64,000 bases of DNA, from NCBI RefSeq assembly GCF_023558375.1, contig NZ_CP083761.1:1477001-1541000 (forward strand), in the 5' to 3' direction. Under the pieces are notes generated by a model that was not told the DNA's origin, did no database searches, and saw nothing but the letters and a program-made list of their open reading frames with translations. This DNA comes from Chroococcidiopsis sp. CCMEE 29 (GTDB taxonomy: Bacteria; Cyanobacteriota; Cyanobacteriia; Cyanobacteriales; Chroococcidiopsidaceae). Both the position numbers and the translations under genes were made by a program. Positions 40,975 to 50,384 of this stretch are shown here, in pieces (the stretch's first letter is position 1; each line of letters begins with the position of its first letter).

Positions 40975-41551
40975 TACGTCGGTCGCTCTGCTCGATTCGA
41001 TGAATGCTCCCCCACACGACTATAACTACAACTGGCAGGACTCCAGAGGCAACAGCTTGACTCATCCAGGTACATCAGTTCAATGTATCCTAATTGTGCT
41101 ACCTGTTTGAGTGCATCTAACTCGACTTGTTTGAGTTGTTTGTACTGAGGAGCTTGTTTGGCTCGATGGCTGTGCCGCGTGCGTTTCCACCTAAAGCCCT
41201 TTTTTGCAACACATGTCGCCAGCGCTCAGGACTTAATTTTACCTGTCGCGACTGCGATAACTTCTGGGCTAGTTGCAGACTGTTGTATGTGCGCCCTTCT
41301 TTCTCCAGACACTGCTCTAGGTATTGCAAGTCTGTTTCTTGCCATTTACGCTTTGCTCCTCGCCCTGATGCTTCCCACAAGCCGCCTAATTCATCTGATT
41401 GCCAGCGTCGAATTGTGGCTCTGACTGTATGCTCATGACACTCAAAAATTTTCGCAATTGCGGGAGAATTCCACCCTTGGGCGTTCAGACGCAACATCTG
41501 GGCGCGATCTCGTGTCCGCTGTGGTACGCTTGTGGCTACCCGCAATTCCAA
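40975..41551 (-). pseudogene. IS630-type transposase remnant
   Basis: The first ~100 residues (RTRDRAQMLRLNAQGWNSPAIAKIFECHEHTVRATIRRW) are a transposase HTH. After a frameshift near 41170, IELMYLDESSCCLWSP is read from another frame and then decays. It is a truncated, inactive copy. Confidence 0.75.
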
Positions 41552-41649
41552 TTATGTGCGGTCTTCTTCCTCCGGTAAGACTATCCGGATGGGAGCAGGC
41601 ATTAGGGAAACCGCCTCAGTACAGAAAACAAATCTCTTTTATCTTACAT

Positions 41650-41982
41650 TTTTTTGTAGCCGCCTACTTAGAAGCGGCAGAGAAAGTCAAAACGAGTCTG
41701 GTGCGATTGTGGGTAGATCAAGGCTTTAGTGGCGAGAACTTTGCACGAGTCGTTGGACAATTGGCTCAAGCCGAAGTCGAGGTGATTTGTCGCCAGAGCC
41801 AGGACTTTGAAGTGTTACCGAAGCGGTGGATTGTGGAACGAACTTTTGGGTGGTGGAACCGATACCGACGGTTGAGTAAGGACTATGAGTTGCTAGTGGA
41901 GATGAGTGAGGCAATGATTTATGGAGCAATGATTCACACCATATTGCGTCGCTTGGCCAAGCTGAAACAGAACAATTCATAA
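41650..41982 (+). pseudogene. IS5-family transposase C-terminal fragment
   Basis: Encodes VRLWVDQGFSGENFARVV and the conserved end FEVLPKRWIVERTFGWWNRYRRLSKDYE (cited as PKRWIVERTFGWWNRYRRL), the last DDE motif of the IS5/IS1031 group. The N-terminal half is missing. It abuts the IS630 remnant and marks the end of the accessory region. Confidence 0.8.
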
Positions 41983-42140
41983 TTGTTTAGAAACAGGTTC
42001 TAACTCTTACCATGCGGTTCACACATCAAATTCTTTATCTCAGTTTTATCTCAATTTCTTCTCTAAATATCCCTAAAAATACCCAATCCAGTTCTACTTA
42101 TTGAGAATGGACAAGCTACCTAAACAAAGCCTAAAACGCT

Positions 42141-42165
42141 AAAACCCTCTTCCAGAGAGGGTTTT
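42141..42165. terminator. Bidirectional-type terminator before tRNA-Thr
   Basis: A 10-bp perfect stem AAAACCCTCT / AGAGGGTTTT with a 5-nt loop, with U-rich ends in both directions. It lies 6 bp past the 3' end of tRNA-Thr. Confidence 0.75.
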
Positions 42166-42171
42166 ACTCAA

Positions 42172-42243
42172 AGCCCGTGACGAGGATTGAACTCGTGACC
42201 TCACCCTTACCAAGGGTGTGCTCTACCACTGAGCTACACGGGC
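42172..42243 (-). tRNA. trnT: tRNA-Thr (GGU anticodon)
   Basis: Full cloverleaf on the minus strand: acceptor GCCCGTG pairing with CACGGGC, D arm GCTC/GAGC, anticodon stem CACCC/GGGTG with loop TTGGTAA (anticodon GGT), T arm ACGAG/CTCGT with TTCAATC. CCA is not encoded. Confidence 0.96.
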
Positions 42244-42249
42244 AAAAAA

Positions 42250-42335
42250 TGGTGGGCCGAGCTGGATTTGAACCAGCGTAGGTGTAAACCAGCGGATTTA
42301 CAGTCCGCCCCCATTAACCACTCGGGCATCGACCC
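42250..42335 (-). tRNA. trnY: tRNA-Tyr (GUA anticodon)
   Basis: Class II tRNA with a long variable arm. Acceptor GGGTCGA pairs with TCGGCCC; anticodon loop CTGTAAA (GTA) on the stem CGGA/TCCG; T loop TTCAAAT. The CCA end is encoded (42250-42252). It lies 6 bp upstream of tRNA-Thr, cotranscribed. Confidence 0.96.
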
Positions 42336-42439
42336 ATTTGATCCACGATTTATCATCGTAACACAATAACCAATAAAATTTAAAGCATCTTTTGAGATGA
42401 AACCCAGCTATTTTGAGCAGCTGGGTTTAACTTTCAAAA

Positions 42440-44278
42440 CTAACTGAGCAGCTCACCTGTTTCCTGTAGCGAGTGCAAACGGCGGTAAATTCCTTCGCGG
42501 CGCAAGAGTTCAGCATGGCTACCAACTTCTACAATCCTGCCCTGATCGAGAACGACAATTTTATCAGCTTCTCGAACTGTACTCAGTCGGTGAGCAATGA
42601 TAATTGTGGTGCGAGTCCCAAGAATGGATCGCATTGCCCGCTGAATTGAACGCTCAGACTCGTAATCTAAGCTGGAAGTCGCTTCGTCGAAGATCAGAAC
42701 ATCTGGATCGACAAGGAGCGATCGCGCAATTCCCAATCGCTGCCGCTGTCCACCAGATAACCTTACACCTCGCTCACCCACGACAGTGTAATAACCTTCA
42801 GGCAACTGCTGAAGCACTTCATCCAGTCTGGCAATTCTACAGGCTTCCTCAACTTGATCAAAGCTAGCTTGCCGATTGCCATAGGTGAGGTTATCTAACA
42901 AAGTGCCATTGAAAACGTCCACCTCCTGATGCACGATCGCCAATCGCCTCCGGTAAGCCGCAATATCCAGCATCCGAAGGTCTTGACCATCAATCAGTAT
43001 CCGACCTTGATTCGGTTCAAAATACCGAAACAATAGCTTCACCAAAGTAGACTTTCCCGAACCCGATCGACCGACCAACGCCACTGTTTGATACGGTTCA
43101 ATCAATAAATTGATGTTCTGTAAAACTGGGCGATTAGGGTCATAACCAAAAGTGACGTGGGAAAACTCTAATTTCCCTGTAAAGCGATACTGTGTAGGGG
43201 CGGATGAAGCCATAGCCAGACTGCCAGCATCTCTCCCAACTGGTTGCTGCATAAATTCATGCAACCCCATCATCGAAGCATAGCGACGGGCAAAAATCTC
43301 AGCCAGATTACTAATCGGTTCTAACTCCGAATAAGCCATGCTGGAGACAGTCAAAGTAGTAACAAAGTGTCCCAGTGAAATTTGACCCTGTAGCGTGGCT
43401 CTGAGAGTTAACCCTAGAACCACAAACACACACAACTGAATGATAGTTCTTTGCCAAGTAGCTAGCTTAACGTAACCCAGGTGGATGCGATACAAAACTA
43501 CTTTCAACTCCCGGTCGAGTCGCTGCCGCTGTCGTTTTAGTTCTAGACCTTCTGTAGCAAACGCTTTAACCGTTTTGATGTTAGTAATGATTTCCGAAGT
43601 ACGACTTTCGGTATCTTCCATGTATCGATCTAGCTGCTGTTCTTGTTGCATCAACTGCTTTAGATCTTTGATGCTAAAGCTGAGGATCAACACGAACGAA
43701 ATTAGAAATAGGATGGCGATTCGCCACTCAATAAACCAGATAATCACAAAGATGCCCAGCACCCGGAACAGCTTCGGAATCAGCTGTGCAGCAATTTCTG
43801 GATAAGTCCAGGTATGATTGCTTAAGCCTCTAGCAACTCTTCCGGCAATCCGTCCAGGGTTGTTTTCGTCGTAGAAGTCCAGCGGTAGGGTGAGGATTTT
43901 TTCTAGAGCTTTTTGAGTGTGATAGTGACGCGACCTCAAAGCAATATCCCAATGAAACCAGCTGCTTAACCAGGTTTGGGTCGGTCCTTTGCCTACGGTG
44001 ACTAAGAAAATTAATCCCATCAACACAGCTAGGGACAGCAGTTGATTCGGTGGTGAATTGGTAAGTTCAGAGACAGTGGCGATCGCATTTTGGATCGGCT
44101 TATCTAATGCTTGACCGGACAGCACATTTAAAATCTGCCCGATCGCATAGGGAACCACCAAATCGATGATTTCAAAGAAGCAGGCTGCGGCAATACTGAC
44201 CAGCGCGATCGTCTGATAGGGTCGATAGTATGTAAGGATATCTCGAAATTTCGCCATAATATTGGGATGCCGAGACAT
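42440..44278 (-). CDS. ABC exporter, fused permease-ATPase
   Basis: A 612-aa half-transporter: six membrane segments in residues ~20-310, then an ATPase domain with Walker A VGRSGSGKST, Q-loop VHQEVDVFN, signature LSGGQRQRLG, Walker B VLIFDEATSSLD and the switch His in AHRLST. It is of the MsbA/lipid- or drug-exporter type; the substrate cannot be read from sequence. A MITE lies directly upstream of the start. Confidence 0.92.
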   Translation of the reverse strand: MSRHPNIMAKFRDILTYYRPYQTIALVSIAAACFFEIIDLVVPYAIGQILNVLSGQALDKPIQNAIATVSELTNSPPNQLLSLAVLMGLIFLVTVGKGPTQTWLSSWFHWDIALRSRHYHTQKALEKILTLPLDFYDENNPGRIAGRVARGLSNHTWTYPEIAAQLIPKLFRVLGIFVIIWFIEWRIAILFLISFVLILSFSIKDLKQLMQQEQQLDRYMEDTESRTSEIITNIKTVKAFATEGLELKRQRQRLDRELKVVLYRIHLGYVKLATWQRTIIQLCVFVVLGLTLRATLQGQISLGHFVTTLTVSSMAYSELEPISNLAEIFARRYASMMGLHEFMQQPVGRDAGSLAMASSAPTQYRFTGKLEFSHVTFGYDPNRPVLQNINLLIEPYQTVALVGRSGSGKSTLVKLLFRYFEPNQGRILIDGQDLRMLDIAAYRRRLAIVHQEVDVFNGTLLDNLTYGNRQASFDQVEEACRIARLDEVLQQLPEGYYTVVGERGVRLSGGQRQRLGIARSLLVDPDVLIFDEATSSLDYESERSIQRAMRSILGTRTTIIIAHRLSTVREADKIVVLDQGRIVEVGSHAELLRREGIYRRLHSLQETGELLS

Positions 44279-44281
44279 TTA

Positions 44282-44409
44282 ATATCAAATCCGGTTGATT
44301 GCCCATGATTTGGCAGCCCTCACCCCGCCTCCGGCACCCCTCTCCCAAGCTTGGGAGAGGGGCAGGGGGTGAGGGCGAGATCTTACAGTCATTTAAGCGG
44401 ATTTGATAT
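44282..44409. mobile_element. MITE-like repeat, 128 bp
   Basis: ATATCAAATCCGGTT (44282-44296) and AAGCGGATTTGATAT (44395-44409) are inverted at 14 of 15 positions. The interior is a large C/G-rich palindrome around CCCAAGCTTGGG. It has no coding capacity and would fold as one long hairpin. Confidence 0.7.
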
Positions 44410-44503
44410 AACAAGGCTTTTATTATAATACATAGACTACATATATTACAAGCAGCTAAGACTGTAGGGAAACTTTTTGCAGTGCCTCACTGCGGCTGAA
44501 AAC

Positions 44504-44911
44504 CTACAAACTCTCAACAGGTGCAGGTTCCCACACTTCCCCATACTGCTCTTTTAACGCCTGCCAAGCTTCTACCTGACCAGGCTCATATTCCCCCGGC
44601 TTACCCCATTGTAAAAACAGGCTGAGAGCTGGCTTTTCCCCCCGATCCAAAAAGCGAATCGCGTAAGTGGTAAAGTTGCCCCGCTTCGATTCACCCGTCT
44701 CGAACTTCACCTGCTTAATTTCGTCCATATTCAAGTGAAATTCAAAACCTTCGGTGTGCATATTCGCGTACTTACCTTTTGGTAATTCTGCGTAAAACAG
44801 CTTGTGGATCTTGCCGCGTGCTTCCAATACAGCTGCACTGCTGGTAACAATCAGACGCAGTGTAGAGAGTGTCTCACAAGCTTCTAAAAATTCTTTCAGT
44901 GTTGCAGTCAT
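44504..44911 (-). CDS. ChuX/HutX-family heme-related protein
   Basis: A 135-aa soluble protein matching cyanobacterial proteins assigned to the ChuX/HutX heme-utilisation fold (KLFYAELPKGKYANMHTEGFEFHLNMDEIKQVKFE). It lies 9 bp downstream of the PhoH-like gene. Heme binding is inferred from family and not tested by any motif visible here. Confidence 0.65.
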   Translation of the reverse strand: MTATLKEFLEACETLSTLRLIVTSSAAVLEARGKIHKLFYAELPKGKYANMHTEGFEFHLNMDEIKQVKFETGESKRGNFTTYAIRFLDRGEKPALSLFLQWGKPGEYEPGQVEAWQALKEQYGEVWEPAPVESL

Positions 44912-44920
44912 AATTATTAT

Positions 44921-45874
44921 CTATTTCTCGTGTTGTTCGTAAGCCGCAACGATCCGTTGAACGAGAGGGTGGCGCACAACATCTTTCTGGGTTAACTCAC
45001 AAAAAGCAATCCCCTCTACATGTTGCAGGATCTTCAAAGCCACTGCTAATCCAGACTGTTGATTGATTGGTAAATCAGTCTGGGTCATATCTCCTGTTAC
45101 CACCATGCGAGAACGGAACCCCAAGCGAGTCAGCACCATTTTCATCTGAGCTGGTGTGGTATTTTGAGCTTCATCCACAATTACAAAGGCGTTGTTCAGG
45201 GTACGACCCCGCATATAAGCTAAGGGAGCTACTTCAATTACGCCCCGTTCCATCAGGTTGGGGATTTTTTCTGGATCGATGAACTCATAAAGGGCATCGT
45301 AGAGGGGACGGAGAAAAGGATTAACTTTTTGCTGCAAGTCCCCTGGCAAAAAGCCCAGTTTTTCACCTGCTTCTACAGCAGGACGGGTTAAAATTAGTCT
45401 ATCGTACTGATTAGCTAGAATCGCTTGAGCAGCTATAACAACGGCTAGAAAGGTCTTACCAGTACCAGCGGGTCCGATACAGAAGGTGAGGTCGCTCTTG
45501 TGGATTGCTTGGATATACTGACGTTGCCGGAAGGTTTTGGCGCGGATTTCTTCACCACGACGAGTCCGGGCAATCACATCTCGCTGCAAATCTTGCAGTT
45601 CGCCCTGGCGATGCGTATCTAGTGCTTGGCGGGCTGTGAGGATATCAGCACTAGAGATGCTCTTGCCTTTGCTCCACAGATCTTCAAGTGATCGCACTAA
45701 TTTGCGGCACAGCTCAATTTGATTTTCGGTGCCAGAAATGTAAAGTTCTTGTCCACGCAGGACTAGTGTAGCTCCTGTTTGCCGCGCCAGGATTTTGAGA
45801 TTTTCTTCCTGCTCACCGGCAAGGGCGAGCGCGCTTTCTTGACTCGGCAGCTGAATCGTTGATGCCTCTGCCAT
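44921..45874 (-). CDS. phoH: PhoH-like ATPase
   Basis: A 317-aa protein with a KH-like N-terminal part and a PhoH ATPase domain: Walker A FCIGPAGTGKTFLAV (~residue 135), Walker B FVIVDEAQNTTPAQMKMVLTR, and GDMTQTDLP. PhoH/YbeZ proteins are RNA-linked ATPases. Gene order ffh-rpsP-KH-phoH is a familiar cyanobacterial RNA/ribosome cluster. Confidence 0.92.
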   Translation of the reverse strand: MAEASTIQLPSQESALALAGEQEENLKILARQTGATLVLRGQELYISGTENQIELCRKLVRSLEDLWSKGKSISSADILTARQALDTHRQGELQDLQRDVIARTRRGEEIRAKTFRQRQYIQAIHKSDLTFCIGPAGTGKTFLAVVIAAQAILANQYDRLILTRPAVEAGEKLGFLPGDLQQKVNPFLRPLYDALYEFIDPEKIPNLMERGVIEVAPLAYMRGRTLNNAFVIVDEAQNTTPAQMKMVLTRLGFRSRMVVTGDMTQTDLPINQQSGLAVALKILQHVEGIAFCELTQKDVVRHPLVQRIVAAYEQHEK

Positions 45875-46062
45875 AGAAGTTTTTCTGTTTTAGTTATGGG
45901 AGGTGAGATTTTAGGGGTCAGCTCTGAAACAGAACTAACCCCCAACCTCTAACTTTTTGCCTATGAATGCGATCACGTAGCATCTTTGGAGTTGCTACCC
46001 GCTCATAAAAACTTTCGTATAGCGTTTGCTAGATGGATTTTATGGCTTTGCCTCAAATTTCT

Positions 46063-46503
46063 CTAGCTAGAACTAGATTGAGAGCGAGGCTTGAGTTCAG
46101 GTTTGGGAGTATTTCCACGCCGTTCTCTAGATTGTGTTTGCTCTACTTGATTTCTACCTGTCTCTGTATCAGACAGGTTGTTAAAGGCTTGGCTGCCGTA
46201 GATATCCAGATAGACTGAATGACCGGCTAATGCAGCAGCAGCTGCAACTACAGTTCGAATCCCCTGAATATTACGTCCACCCCGACCGAATACTCGCCCT
46301 TTATCTTCGCCTTCAAACGCCACCCGAATCCATACCTTTGAATTGTTAGGAGAAATTTCGCAATCTACACTCAAAGAGTCAGGGGACTCCAAAAATGGCT
46401 GAATTAGAAATCGCACCAGTTCAGCGTAATCAGGAACTGTTGCTGTTTCACTGTTGCTTATAGCTTTATTGGGTGGCTGAGGTACTGACCTGTTCAAAGA
46501 CAT
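46063..46503 (-). CDS. khpA: KH-domain RNA-binding protein
   Basis: ATG 46503 is chosen (an earlier in-frame start at 46581 lies deep in rpsP). The ~146-aa protein has a KH domain ([38 protein letters not shown]) with the GxxG loop GRGG. A Ser/Gln-rich tail follows. The start overlaps rpsP by 38 bp. It resembles KhpA, which assists ribosome and RNA maturation. Confidence 0.85.
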   Translation of the reverse strand: MSLNRSVPQPPNKAISNSETATVPDYAELVRFLIQPFLESPDSLSVDCEISPNNSKVWIRVAFEGEDKGRVFGRGGRNIQGIRTVVAAAAALAGHSVYLDIYGSQAFNNLSDTETGRNQVEQTQSRERRGNTPKPELKPRSQSSSS

Positions 46504-46726
46504 TAGCTTTTTCAAGGATGCGACGCACGGTATCAGTCGGTTGTGCACCTTGTTGGAGTCGCTTGACAAGTCCAGGAACATCCAACTTGGTTTCGTCCGT
46601 TCTCGGATTGTAGAAGCCTAATTCTTCTAGAGGGCGACCATCGCGGCGATCGCGGCTATTAATAACAACAATCCTGTAACTAGCTTCCCGTTTTTTACCG
46701 TATCGCTTCAATCGCAGTTTGATCAT
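46466..46726 (-). CDS. rpsP: 30S ribosomal protein S16
   Basis: 86 aa, full length: [38 protein letters not shown], then [20 protein letters not shown] core small-subunit assembly protein. It lies downstream of ffh and overlaps the KH gene. Confidence 0.97.
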   Translation of the reverse strand: MIKLRLKRYGKKREASYRIVVINSRDRRDGRPLEELGFYNPRTDETKLDVPGLVKRLQQGAQPTDTVRRILEKANVFEQVSTSATQ

Positions 46727-46882
46727 GTTGAGAGTGATTCTCCTAATATTTAGCTATTGGCTTTCAAATTCCAGACACTGAATTAGTTATTCTACCACGT
46801 ACCGGCTATCACCTTCTAGTAGCCAGAAGCCAGGAAGATGTTTTTCTTCAGATCCCCGACCCCTGACCCCTGACCCCTGCTG

Positions 46883-48343
46883 CTAAAGCGTCCCAAAGCC
46901 TTTCTTCTTTTTCTCCTTTTTCTTTTTCTTGTTGCCTGTGCTGCCACCGTACCCTCGCCACCCAGGTTGTGCTGGACGACCTCCATCTACTGCATAAGGG
47001 TTGCCCATGCCGCCGCCACCAAACATTCCTGGCATACCAGGAAAGCCACCTTGCCCCATTTGTTGCATGAGCGATCGCATTTTCTGGAAATCACTCACCA
47101 ACTTGCCCACCTCTGTCTCTTTATAACCAGCGCCCCTGGCAATCCGCCGTCTGCGGCTAGGCGAACTTGCCAACAGATCTGGGTTGCGGCGCTCCTCAGA
47201 TGTCATGGAATTAATCATTGCCTCAGAACGCTTTAGCTGGGTTTCTCCATGCCGTAGCTGGTCATCCGACAATTTATTCATCCCTGGAATCATCTTGATG
47301 ATGCCACCCAGCGACCCCATATTCTTCAGCAGGCGCATCTGCTTGAGGAAGTCTGTAAAGTCAAATTTAGCCGACAGGATTTTCTCCTGCATCTTCTCAG
47401 CATCTGCAAGATCAATCTCTTCCTGAGCTTTTTCTACTAGCGTCAGGACATCACCCATACCTAAAATCCGTGAAGCCATCCGGTCTGGATAAAACGGTTG
47501 CAGCGCCTCAACCTTCTCCCCTATCCCAACAAACTTGATTGGCTGACCAGAAATCTGCCGCACTGACAGCGCCGCACCGCCACGACTATCCCCATCTAGT
47601 TTGGTGAGAACTGCACCTGTAATACCAATTTCTTCGTGGAATGTGCGCGTGAGATTCGCCGCTTCCTGACCAGTCATAGCGTCCACCACCAGCAGCGTTT
47701 CCTGAGGTTGAACAGTCTGCTTGATCCTGGCTAACTCCGCCATCATGTCTTGGTCAATTTGCAACCGCCCAGCGGTATCGATAATTACAGTATCAACACC
47801 TTCTGCCCTGCCGCGCTCGACTCCTTGGCGTGCAATCTCTACTGGATCAGCATCGCTTCCCAGTTCAAACACCGGTACCTCAATTTGCTTACCTAGTGTC
47901 ACTAACTGATCGATAGCTGCTGGACGATATACGTCCGTTGCCACGAGGAGACAGCTACGATTCTGCTTTTGTAAGTGCAAAGCCAATTTTGCCGTAGCAG
48001 TGGTTTTTCCAGTTCCTTGCAACCCCGCCATCAGAACAATTGTAGGTGATGTATCCGCTTGAGCGAGAGGAATATTGGTTTCCCCCATCACCCGTACCAG
48101 TTCGTCGTAAACAATTTTAATGAACTGCTGATCGGGTCGCACCCCAGCGATTACCTCGGCTCCCTCTGCCTTGGCTTCGACTTCGGCAATAAAATCTTTG
48201 ACTACTTGAAAATTGACATCTGCTTCTAGCAGGGCACGGCGCACTTCCCGCAGTGCCTCTTGAATATTGGAATGGGAAATCTTATCCTGGCCTCGCAGCT
48301 TTTTCCAAGCAGATTCTAAACGGTCAGATAGTGCCTCAAACAT
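46883..48343 (-). CDS. ffh: Signal recognition particle protein Ffh
   Basis: 486 aa: N domain, GTPase G domain with GLQGTGKTTATAKLA, DTAGRLQIDQDMM and TKLDGDSRGG, then the methionine-rich M domain (MIPGMNKL, MRSLMQQMGQGGFPGMPGMFG). The Gly-rich basic end (NKKKKKEKKKKGFG) is typical of cyanobacterial Ffh. It delivers membrane proteins to the translocon with SRP RNA. Confidence 0.97.
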   Translation of the reverse strand: MFEALSDRLESAWKKLRGQDKISHSNIQEALREVRRALLEADVNFQVVKDFIAEVEAKAEGAEVIAGVRPDQQFIKIVYDELVRVMGETNIPLAQADTSPTIVLMAGLQGTGKTTATAKLALHLQKQNRSCLLVATDVYRPAAIDQLVTLGKQIEVPVFELGSDADPVEIARQGVERGRAEGVDTVIIDTAGRLQIDQDMMAELARIKQTVQPQETLLVVDAMTGQEAANLTRTFHEEIGITGAVLTKLDGDSRGGAALSVRQISGQPIKFVGIGEKVEALQPFYPDRMASRILGMGDVLTLVEKAQEEIDLADAEKMQEKILSAKFDFTDFLKQMRLLKNMGSLGGIIKMIPGMNKLSDDQLRHGETQLKRSEAMINSMTSEERRNPDLLASSPSRRRRIARGAGYKETEVGKLVSDFQKMRSLMQQMGQGGFPGMPGMFGGGGMGNPYAVDGGRPAQPGWRGYGGSTGNKKKKKEKKKKGFGTL

Positions 48344-48596
48344 AATTCGTCAAATACACTCACCAATAGTAATTTTCAGCAAATTTTGGGTTCCCCATTT
48401 ACCAGGTTAAAGGTTAATTAACACAACTGGCTTGTTTGATGGAATTAGGGCAGCTGCAGTTGATTCAATCAGTATTCTGCTGTTTTTGTAAAGTTTTGTT
48501 AAATTACATCATTCTGTAGCTTTAGATACAGAATTGCCTGATATATTAAATAAGGAAAGATAAACAGAATCAGTAAAAACTAAAGAGGAACTCAGT

Positions 48597-48791
48597 ATGT
48601 CTACTCAAGAACAAGCCCGCGCTTTAATGATGCGTCATCATCACTTGATTAAGAACCGTCAACAGTCCATGTTGAACCGTGCAGCAGCAGAAGTGGGTCT
48701 CGAGGGTGCTGACTACTGGAACCATATTCAAGGTAAACCTCATCCCAGCTTCCGCACTAGCTACGATCGCAGTCATGCGACAATGAGCTAA
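48597..48791 (+). CDS. Conserved cyanobacterial small protein (64 aa)
   Basis: A short basic protein (EQARALMMRHHHLIKNRQQSMLNRAAAEVG) that resembles small conserved cyanobacterial proteins of unknown function. It is divergent from ffh with a 250-bp promoter region, and is followed by a strong terminator, so it is a single-gene unit. Confidence 0.75.
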   Translation: MSTQEQARALMMRHHHLIKNRQQSMLNRAAAEVGLEGADYWNHIQGKPHPSFRTSYDRSHATMS

Positions 48792-48846
48792 AAAGCCGCA
48801 AGTGAATAAGAATTAAGCCAGACTCAAAGATTTAATCATGAATCAA

Positions 48847-48891
48847 GCTAAGGGCGTTCTTCTAAACGAGGAAGCGCCCTTAGCTTTTTTT
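48847..48891 (+). terminator. Rho-independent terminator
   Basis: A perfect 10-bp stem GCTAAGGGCG / CGCCCTTAGC (48847-48856 and 48875-48884) followed by TTTTTTT (48885-48891). It ends the transcript of the 64-aa gene. Confidence 0.9.
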
Positions 48892-48919
48892 AGTAAGCTG
48901 TTACACATTTCATTTGAAT

Positions 48920-49080
48920 TGGTAGCAGGCGGGTCATCAAAAATAGAAAACACCCACTTGAATCTGCGTACTCGGATTAATCGTTTAGCTCGGAAAACTA
49001 TTTGTTTTTCCAAGCCTTTTCCATGCATGATATAGTGACTGGCTTGTTTATTAATAGGCACGAATTTGGGGTATTAGTTT
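48920..49080 (+). pseudogene. IS1-family transposase remnant
   Basis: Encodes the C-terminal segment IENTHLNLRTRINRLARKTICFSK and, after a frameshift, TGLFINRHEFGVLV. This is the same end seen in the intact IS1 at 9318-9788. The 5' part and both inverted repeats are gone. Confidence 0.8.
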
Positions 49081-49116
49081 AAAGCTAAATCAACATCTCT
49101 ACAACACTACCCAAAA

Positions 49117-50193
49117 ATGCAACACCCACACCAATTTGTCGAAAGTTTACTCAAAGTGCGAGTGCACTACCAATCGCTTCACGACGAGTACGAGCACTCC
49201 TGCATTCACATTAGAGAGCAGATGTCCCACGTCAACGCCCTATTAATAGAGCAGTTAAACAATCAGCAGTTTGTTGAGAGTTTGATGGAACTGCGAGCAT
49301 ACTACCAAGCATTATATGAGGAGCAACAGCAAAAAGTTGCTCATGCAAGAGAGCAACTAAGCCATGTTAACGCTCTATTAGCCGACTCTTTAGTGCTACA
49401 ACACAATGGACAGCACTCTGTGTCTATCCAATCAGCGACTGTAGAGAGAGAACCCCAAGCTCTAGCAGGAACAACTGACGCTCAGCATCAAGAAGAGTCA
49501 CCGCCAGAGGAATCAGAACCGCCAAATGCGTTGAATTCACCGCTGTCTTCACCTGCTAGCCAGACGGAACAGCTCCAAGAGGATGAGCCAACTCAGCTTC
49601 CTCCGGTGAAGACACCCTTGCTACCCCAGTATGCCAATTTGACAAAGCTGCAGGCAGTCGAGAAGCTGTTGCACGAACACTCAGGTGGCATTGTGGACAC
49701 AAATTACATTATCTATGCTTTGCATGGAAAACTTGAGCCCGAAGAAATCAAAGAAGAAAAGCCCAGAATGTACGATACTTTGAAAAAAGGTGTAGAAAAA
49801 GGATTGTGGGAGAGAGTACCACATTCTCCTGGCTGCTACACGCTTGACCTGAAGCTGCTAGAGTCAGAAGCCAAGAAGAAAGAGGCGGAGGATAACAAAC
49901 GCCAGGGGCGAAAATCTAGGTATAAGTCTAGAGACGAAATGCTGCCCCGCTATCAAAACTTAAGTTTCACAGATGCAGTTGAGGCAGTATTACGAGAGAA
50001 TGCAGGACAAACCTTGACTACAGACAAGGTAGCCAAGGAATTGTATGGTGAGTTAAAGGGATATGCTTTGACCAAAGCCAAAGAAAAAATTGGTAAAACA
50101 CTTTGGTCTGGTGCTAGCCAGGGACGTTGGCAGAGAGTGCCTGGAAAGTTGGGGTCGTACACGCTGAATCTGAAGCTGGTAAGTCAAAGGTAA
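49117..50193 (+). CDS. Protein with duplicated coiled coils and two HARE-HTH-like domains
   Basis: 358 aa. The N-terminal ~85 residues are a tandem repeat (QFVESLLKVRVHYQSLHDEY / QFVESLMELRAYYQALYEEQ, each ending SHVNALL). A low-complexity linker leads to two similar ~75-aa modules: YANLTKLQAVEKLLHEHSGG...CYTLDLKLL and YQNLSFTDAVEAVLRENAGQ...SYTLNLKLV. The modules resemble HARE-HTH winged helices that read DNA in restriction and chromatin proteins. Function unknown; DNA binding is likely. Confidence 0.6.
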   Translation: MQHPHQFVESLLKVRVHYQSLHDEYEHSCIHIREQMSHVNALLIEQLNNQQFVESLMELRAYYQALYEEQQQKVAHAREQLSHVNALLADSLVLQHNGQHSVSIQSATVEREPQALAGTTDAQHQEESPPEESEPPNALNSPLSSPASQTEQLQEDEPTQLPPVKTPLLPQYANLTKLQAVEKLLHEHSGGIVDTNYIIYALHGKLEPEEIKEEKPRMYDTLKKGVEKGLWERVPHSPGCYTLDLKLLESEAKKKEAEDNKRQGRKSRYKSRDEMLPRYQNLSFTDAVEAVLRENAGQTLTTDKVAKELYGELKGYALTKAKEKIGKTLWSGASQGRWQRVPGKLGSYTLNLKLVSQR

Positions 50194-50210
50194 CTGATAA
50201 AAACTGAGCG

Positions 50211-50384
50211 TCAGCCGATCCTCCTTGATGAGGCTGAGGCTGGTAACTTGCGCCTCAAGCTGCGCAGATAAGCTCTAATCACATCCGTCTGCGTTCTCCC
50301 CTCCAGCTCACAATAGTGCTTTAAGTTTTCCATTTCTTGGATTGTAACTTTGACAGTCAAGGGTTTTTCGCCTGCATTGCTCAT
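50211..50384 (-). CDS. 57-aa ribbon-helix-helix protein
   Basis: ATG 50384 gives MSNAGEKPLTVKVTIQEMEN followed by LKHYCELEGRTQTDVIRAYLRSLRR. This is a strand (TVKVTI) then two helices with the spacing of CopG-type RHH proteins. It is convergent with the HARE-HTH-like gene. Possibly an antitoxin or a copy-control type regulator without visible partner. Confidence 0.65.
   Translation of the reverse strand: MSNAGEKPLTVKVTIQEMENLKHYCELEGRTQTDVIRAYLRSLRRKLPASASSRRIG

Noticed and set aside
42141-42165. Hairpin considered as an attachment site near tRNA-Thr
   Set aside because: Stem with U-rich ends is a normal terminator; no second copy seen.
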